Source: Akkermansiaceae bacterium
Lineage (GTDB): Bacteria > Verrucomicrobiota > Verrucomicrobiia > Verrucomicrobiales > Akkermansiaceae
NCBI GenBank assembly: GCA_903826205.1
Contig: CAIKDP010000294.1
Location: 1 to 53,711, forward strand
Direction: 5' to 3'
DNA: 53,711 bases
The notes beneath the pieces are model-generated. The model was not told where the DNA came from and made no database searches. It worked only from the letters and a program-made list of their open reading frames with translations. Shown piece after piece: positions 50,201-53,711 of this stretch. The position numbers and the translations under genes were made by a program. The stretch's first letter is position 1; each line of letters opens with the position of its first letter.

Positions 50201-50312
50201 GTTAGGGATTGCCGTGGTTGGTGGCCTGATCTTCTCGGGTTTGCTCACCTTGTTTGTGGTGCCGGCGGTATATGCGGTGTGCTCGCGTGCCACGCCACGT
50301 GCCGCCCCGTAG
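47259..50312 (+). CDS. RND multidrug efflux transporter (HAE1/AcrB-like)
   Basis: A 1017-residue inner-membrane proton-driven pump of the AcrB/MexB type. The N-terminus SIRRPVLAIVMSLIIVLFGV and the porter segment REYPAVDPPIVTVQTSYPGA are typical. The proton-relay pair is present as Asp-Asp in VLSIGLVCDDAIVVLENIYS in helix 4. EAALKGSHEIYFAVISTTVA follows, and the second half shows QIGIIMLIGIVTKNGILIVE. The last residues (SRATPRAAP) look unnatural, and the stop TAG is the first part of a REP element, so the C-terminus was probably changed by the insertion. It pairs with the adaptor upstream. Confidence 0.95.
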   Translation: MSLSEISIRRPVLAIVMSLIIVLFGVTGFYFLGVREYPAVDPPIVTVQTSYPGANPDVVASQITEPLEQVINGIAGIRTLASESRQERSTITVEFTLDSDLDAAANDVRDRVARAARSLPVDSNPPVVEKADADSSPILFLSLESDQRSILQVSDIADRVVRERMETIPGVSSVRIFGEKRYAMRLWMDPVKLAVHGLTPADVQVALDKQNVDLPSGRLEGTTNELSLRTLGRLTTAAEFDNLIIKQEHGRQILFGDIGYAELGPENLRTGFKSDRLYRIGVAVIPQPNTNAIAIADEFHKRLEQVKKEVPADVRVEIGYDFTRFVRRSVAEVEDTLVIAFGLVALIIFLFLRDWRSTLIPVLAIPVSIISGFFIMYVAGYSINVLTLVAIVLSIGLVCDDAIVVLENIYSKIEAGMSPLEAALKGSHEIYFAVISTTVALAAVFLPLIFLSGLSGRLFREFGITLAGCVLVSAFVALTLSPMMCRFLLKEHGARPNIFYRSTEPLFRMLAAGYRAGLASFLRRRWLALPILLGTGVLIAWLVTKIPRELAPLEDRENVRVNITAPEGASFEYTESWMDKISIYVDENVPERFRSFSILGGGGGRSEANAATQNIYLKAPAERTRTQAQITAQLAKELQNFTGVRAIATQPPTIGDRRSGQPLSYVLQAPNYEALVKVLPDFLEAAGQSPRLRQIDVDLKVNRPEGIIAINRKKAAELGIAVAEIGRSVEFAYSGRRFGYFLKDGKQYQIIAQMQRQDRNDPGDLKKLFVKTAAGTMVSLDNLVTFAESASPAAIFRFNRAVSATIQATPAPGYTLGDGIVELDRVAKQVLPENFRTSLSGQSRDFAESSSALLFAFLLALLIIYLVLAAQFESFRDPFIIILTVPMSVAGALLSLHLTGQTLNVFSQIGIIMLIGIVTKNGILIVEFANQRKAAGLSKLDAVLEASLARFRPILMTSLATIFGILPIALSLGAAGGSRQSLGIAVVGGLIFSGLLTLFVVPAVYAVCSRATPRAAP

Positions 50313-50329
50313 TTGCGGCTTCCAGCCGC
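50309..50329 (+). repeat. REP copy at the stop codon of the RND gene
   Basis: The hairpin GCGGCTTCCAGCCGC preceded by GTAGTT, the same unit as the repeats inside ispG. Its TAG (50310-50312) is the stop codon of the pump gene. Confidence 0.85.
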
Positions 50330-50330
50330 T

Positions 50331-50428
50331 TGGCGTGGCGTATGGCGTATGGCGTGTGGCGTGTGGCGCGTGGCGTGTGGCGTGTGGCGTGTGGCGCGGC
50401 GTGTGGCGTGTGGCGCGGCGTGTGGCGC
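50331..50428 (+). repeat. Seven-base tandem repeat
   Basis: About 13 units of TGGCGTG with variants TGGCGTA and TGGCGCG, some followed by an extra CGTG. Short tandem duplications of CTGAAATCCAC follow near 50442-50463. No spacer structure, so not a CRISPR array. Confidence 0.9.
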
Positions 50429-50523
50429 TCCCACGCCCGCTCTGAAATCCACCTGAAATCCACCTGCTTGCAAAAGTCTTGGCTGGAATGATCTCGGGCG
50501 TTGACATTGATCCGTATCATTCG

Positions 50524-50539
50524 TTATTTAGCTAAATAA
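50524..50539. promoter_or_regulatory. Perfect 16-bp palindrome TTATTTAGCTAAATAA
   Basis: An AT-rich palindrome in a GC-rich region, about 75 bases upstream of the broken gene at 50615. It could be a regulator-binding site or act as a -10 region; no specific regulator can be named. Confidence 0.4.
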
Positions 50540-50614
50540 TGTATAAACGCCACTCCTTGGAGGGGGCTGGCTTGCCGGCTTGCATCCACGGCGGGGTGGT
50601 ATACAACCTGACGC

Positions 50615-51606
50615 GTGACTCAATTCGTGCACCTTCACCCTGCCCGGCCCGGGCGGTGGCTTTTATTGTTAGGTCCGGCATATGTCATGGCTCTCACCTG
50701 TTTGGCGGTGCCGCCCAACCCGTTCACCACCCCGCGGCACCACAAGGCCGCGGCCGACCTCGCGGGTGAGTCGCATGTGCCGGGATTTCCCACGACACCG
50801 GCACGCGTGACCCGTGAGTATGGCGATGCGTTTGTGCGGGCGGAAATCGACGCGCCTAACGAGGACCGGATGTTGCACGCCTTCAAACACCCGGACATGG
50901 GCTTGGCGGTCATCACGTTTTTTGCCGCGCTATTTCTCACCCCGCTTGCTCGAACCCACCCGCATACTGGCGCGCAGCGCCGACCCCGCCCGCCAAGCCG
51001 GTGCCATCAGCGGCTTGATCAGCCAGCTCGACACCGCCCCGGAAACCCGCGCGTTTGTCCGTGGCTTGTTAGGCTCGTCCCACCCGGCGGTGCGGGGACG
51101 CGCCGCGGAATACCTGTGCTGGCTCGGCGGCCCCGAGGATTACCCTTATCTAACAAAATCAAGCAATGCCGAGGCCGATGTCCACGCCCGGGCGGCGATG
51201 GTGGAAGCGGCCGCCGCCATCAAACACCGCGCCGCCATCTTCGGCGCCGGCACCGCCGCCGTCCTTCCCCCGGCAGCCAGCCCCGCTGCAACCTATCAGC
51301 AAATGGCCGGGGTGTTGGCGGAGCACGCCACGGCGGCGACCCGGGTGGCGGTGATCGAGCGGCTTGCACAACACCGGGGTGGTCGGGCCGTCGTATTCCC
51401 ATGCCAATGGCGGCTATCTCGCGCACCTCCACTTTGGCATCCACCGGGGGGCGTTTCTCCTGCCGGACCGGGTCGGTGAACTCGTTGCGCCGCCTGACGA
51501 AACCACCACCGCCACGGTGACCGCGGTGCATGAAGCCAGCGTGGACGTCCGGCTTGCCGATGGCACCACCCGCAACATGGAACGCAAAGTAAAGTGGCAG
51601 CGCTAA
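50615..51606 (+). pseudogene. Gene broken by two frameshifts
   Basis: Protein-like sequence runs through three frames in turn. First, GTG 50615 to about 50945: a membrane segment (GRWLLLLGPAYVMALTCLAV) and GLAVITFFAALFLTPL. Second, about 50946-51370: a helical part with HEAT-like character (ADPARQAGAISGLISQLDTA, HPAVRGRAAEYLCWLGG). Third, about 51371-51606: GPSYSHANGGYLAHLHFGIH, which resembles the HxH end of an M23 metallopeptidase, then a beta-rich tail. At the first shift the join LFLTPL-LEPTRIL reads smoothly, supporting a real frameshift. The stop TAA comes from the adjoining 115-bp element. Sequencing error cannot be excluded. Confidence 0.6.
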
Positions 51607-51718
51607 GGAGCCACCACATTCCTGTGGTGGTGGCGGAAGAATGGTGCATGAGTGTGCGCCGAGGGCGCGGCTCATGGGCAGTCCTTCCACACGACGACAG
51701 GAATGTCGTCACTCCTTA
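51604..51718 (-). repeat. 115-bp two-hairpin element, family A, copy 3 (inverted)
   Basis: Identical in length to copies 1 and 2 but in the opposite orientation, with the CCACCACATTCCTGTGGTGG hairpin first and GACGACAGGAATGTCGTC second. The shared flank appears reversed downstream (CAAGTTAGTCGGGA near 51738). Confidence 0.9.
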
Positions 51719-51811
51719 AGCATGACACCAGCGGGGTCAAGTTAGTCGGGAGCGAATGAGCTGTGGAATAAGAACGCCTTGATGCCTTGCATGGCGGGAC
51801 CGTCGCGAAGA

Positions 51812-51831
51812 CCGCACAGGGGACTGTGCGG
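51812..51831. repeat. Short hairpin with GGGA loop, family D
   Basis: CCGCACAG and CTGTGCGG pair around GGGA. The loop resembles the GGGAC loop of the family C hairpins inside ispG. It sits 9 bases from the 3' end of the following minus-strand gene, so it may also act in termination. Confidence 0.6.
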
Positions 51832-51839
51832 ACCACTCC

Positions 51840-52565
51840 TCACACCACATGCGGCACCCAGCCACGGCTTGCGCAGTGCGCCTCATAGGCCTCCGGCGTC
51901 ATCACCGCAAACGCCCAACTGCCCGCCACGGCCGCGTCGCCGTCGCCTGCGGCCAGATTGCGCCGCCAAGCGCCATCAAACGCCATGCCCGCGGTCGCTG
52001 CGGGGGAGCCGGCTATCAGGTGCGCCCAGTTTTTGTTAGACACAACGGCCACGGCACCGGCGCTGATTCCGTTTTTGCCATTGGCGTCGAAGGCAATGTC
52101 GGCGTTGAGGAACCGCTGCGCATCGGGCGCTGGCATGGATTTCTCCGGTGCGTGACGGGCGTCGGACGCGAGCGAGAACAGCACCTTGTTATCGGCATCG
52201 CGCAGCACGATGACGCGGCAGACCCCGCTGCCTGATAGGGTGCTGACGGTGCCGCCCCAAGTGCCTGCGGCGGGCAGCGCGGAGGCGCTCACACTCAGAT
52301 CGAGGGTGAAGCTGCCGCGGGTGGCCCAGCCTCCGAAGCAGCGCGGCGGGTTCATTTCCAGCACCGCCTCCAACATCCATTGGTGGGCCAGATTGCCATC
52401 CGCCGCCGGCACCACGGTGCGGACGAGCGTGCTGGAATCGCCCACCGCATCGAACGGGTCCTGCAGGCAGACGAGCAGCAATTCCGGGGTGGCTGCCACC
52501 GCCCGGGCGGGTGTTGGGTTGGTGATAAAATCCGGTTTGACCACAGGTGATTTTTTCGCACTCAT
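51840..52565 (-). CDS. Hypothetical protein
   Basis: A 241-residue protein without signal peptide or membrane segments. It is beta-rich with short conserved-looking stretches: ELLLVCLQDPFDAVGDSSTL, HQWMLEAVLEMNPPRCFGG, then SLASDARHAPEKSMPAPDAQ. The C-terminus ends RGWVPHVV. I recognise no family. The start may be either of two adjacent Met codons (52565 or 52568). It is transcribed toward the family D hairpin and divergent from the DUF4239 gene. Confidence 0.6.
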   Translation of the reverse strand: MSAKKSPVVKPDFITNPTPARAVAATPELLLVCLQDPFDAVGDSSTLVRTVVPAADGNLAHQWMLEAVLEMNPPRCFGGWATRGSFTLDLSVSASALPAAGTWGGTVSTLSGSGVCRVIVLRDADNKVLFSLASDARHAPEKSMPAPDAQRFLNADIAFDANGKNGISAGAVAVVSNKNWAHLIAGSPAATAGMAFDGAWRRNLAAGDGDAAVAGSWAFAVMTPEAYEAHCASRGWVPHVV

Positions 52566-52651
52566 CATCTGTTATTTAACAAAACCGAGGCGCCCGGTCG
52601 AGGGAAAATTCCATTCTTTCATCCCCCTTGCCAGCCCCCGTAGTGCTTGCT

Positions 52652-53440
52652 ATGTTCGCCCCCATGACAGCATTGCATCTAGCAGTTTTGTTCACCGCCA
52701 GCCTGTTCTTTGGCATGGCGCTTTGCCTTGAAGTCGGCCGCCGCATCGGGGACCGGCGGCGGCTCCACGACGACCAGCGCGGGCGGGCGGGTGCCGGTGC
52801 CGTCGAGGGGGCGATCTTCGGCCTGTTGGGCCTGTTGATCGCGTTCACGTTCTCCGGTGCCTACGGGCGCTTTGAGGGGCGGCGGCAGTTGACGATCGCC
52901 GAGGCTAACAACATCGGCACCGCCTGGCTGCGCCTCGATCTGCTGCCGCCCGCCAGCCAACCGGCCCTGCGCGGGTTGTTCCGCCAGTACGTGGATTCCC
53001 GTCTCGCGGCCTATGCCAAGCTGCCGGATATCACGGCCGCGGAGGCGGAAATCAAGCACTCCCTCCAACTCCAAAATGAAATCTGGAAGCAGGCGGTCGC
53101 CGCCTGCCAGACACCTGACGGCCAGCGGGCCATCATGCCCATGCTCACGGCGCTCAACGCGATGTTCGACATCGTGACCGACCGGACGACCGCGTTGAAG
53201 ACCCACACGCCGGAGATTGTGTTTGTGATGTTAGGCGTGCTGGCACTTATCAGCGCCCTGCTGGCCGGCATGGGAATGGCGGGAGCGCAACACCGCAGTT
53301 GGGTCCATATCCTCGGTTTCACGCTGATTGTTTCGCTTACGGTGTATGTGATCCTCGACCTGGAGTACCCCCGCCTGGGACTGATTCGCATCGATGCGGT
53401 GGACCAGTTGCTCCGCGACGTCCGCCAGAGCATGGAATGA
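52652..53440 (+). CDS. DUF4239 (bestrophin-like) membrane protein
   Basis: A 262-residue membrane protein of the DUF4239 family, described as bestrophin-like ion-channel candidates. Two N-terminal hydrophobic segments (LAVLFTASLFFGMALCL and AIFGLLGLLIAFTFSGAY) flank a polar loop. The family pattern EANNIGTAWLRLDLLPPASQ follows, then a helical region and two C-terminal segments (VFVMLGVLALISALLAGMGM, ILGFTLIVSLTVYVILDLEY). It ends with GLIRIDAVDQLLRDVRQSM. Starts at 52652 or 52664 are both possible. Substrate unknown. Confidence 0.8.
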   Translation: MFAPMTALHLAVLFTASLFFGMALCLEVGRRIGDRRRLHDDQRGRAGAGAVEGAIFGLLGLLIAFTFSGAYGRFEGRRQLTIAEANNIGTAWLRLDLLPPASQPALRGLFRQYVDSRLAAYAKLPDITAAEAEIKHSLQLQNEIWKQAVAACQTPDGQRAIMPMLTALNAMFDIVTDRTTALKTHTPEIVFVMLGVLALISALLAGMGMAGAQHRSWVHILGFTLIVSLTVYVILDLEYPRLGLIRIDAVDQLLRDVRQSME

Positions 53441-53711
53441 ATCCCCCGCGGCGCGTCTGATAAGATCGGCCGGAGCGCGGCATTTTGCCTTCAAGTGGCA
53501 AGGAGGGAACCGATAAATCCCAAAGGATTCCCGGCCAAGCTCAAGGTGCGGTCCGTCACGGATCTGGTGCGCCCCGTCGAATGCTTGAATTGTCCTGTTG
53601 AACCAGAATGTTTTTGACGGGCAATGGAAAGTGCATTAGGTTCTCCATCCATGATGACCCGAGACAGTTCATGGATTGCCGTCATTGAGCACGGGGAGTT
53701 CAGTCCTCTAT
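53441..53711. other. Right edge, no supported complete gene
   Basis: About 270 bases. A plus-strand frame from ATG 53651 (starting MMTRDSSWIAVIEHG) runs off the window and could be the 5' end of a gene, but too little is visible to support it. A 64-codon minus-strand frame lacks any recognisable feature. Confidence 0.35.

Noticed and set aside
50331-50428. Repeat cluster that could look like CRISPR
   Set aside because: The 7-base units are directly tandem with no unique spacers and no cas genes nearby.
53491-53685. 64-codon minus-strand frame at the right edge
   Set aside because: No recognisable feature and no start context.

Overview
The window reads as a GC-rich chromosome segment from a bacterium of the Verrucomicrobia (PVC group). 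This is inferred from gene content: a large plant/Chlamydia-type IspG, a PVC-type membrane-bound dehydrogenase-like propeller protein, a DUF6580 membrane protein, a ClpS-DUF2017 pair, and many REP-like hairpins with REP-associated tyrosine transposases (RAYTs). I see no rRNA, tRNA or CRISPR array.

Layout. (1) 1-8 kb is a mobile cassette, phage- or plasmid-like: a truncated hypothetical, a YjdM/PhnA zinc-ribbon protein, an AntA/AntB antirepressor, then a leftward run of a small HTH protein, a hypothetical, a family A DNA polymerase, a second HTH protein, a hypothetical and a DUF3102 protein. (2) 8.7-11 kb holds an orphan 568-residue gene of lower GC and a truncated RAYT. (3) 11-21.6 kb is housekeeping: mnmG, cdd, pyruvate dehydrogenase E1 alpha, E1 beta and E2 interrupted by two small lipoprotein genes, an NlpC/P60 protein, pyrE and an OmpA-type protein. 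(4) 21.6-33 kb carries metY, a sodium:solute symporter, a secreted helical-repeat protein, clpS-DUF2017, an extraordinary ispG, and a two-component system. (5) 33-40 kb has a trypsin-like lipoprotein, the propeller/HEAT protein, a CPBP protease and a TonB-dependent receptor preceded by a probable cobalamin riboswitch. (6) 40.5-46 kb is a pyruvate:ferredoxin oxidoreductase locus with a dihydroorotate dehydrogenase-like protein, an Rrf2 regulator and a lone nuoA. (7) 46-53.7 kb has an RND efflux pair, a broken gene, and two poorly characterised proteins.

The most striking feature is ispG at 27304-30156. It is one open frame of 950 codons. A complete RAYT transposase domain, three 60-bp REP repeats, a 12-bp tandem repeat and a separate pair of REP hairpins all lie in frame inside this normally essential isoprenoid gene. 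REP-like elements also touch other genes: one supplies the stop codon of the RND pump, and a 115-bp two-hairpin element occurs three times, once supplying the stop of a broken gene.

A second genome-scale signal is the heptamer TTGTTAG (either strand). By eye I count about 30 copies, far above what base composition predicts. They occur in all reading frames, often forcing rare TTA, CTA or AGA codons, and are nearly absent from the pyruvate dehydrogenase block. The cell appears able to decarboxylate pyruvate both aerobically (PDH) and through ferredoxin (PFOR), suggesting a facultative or microaerobic lifestyle; that is inference.
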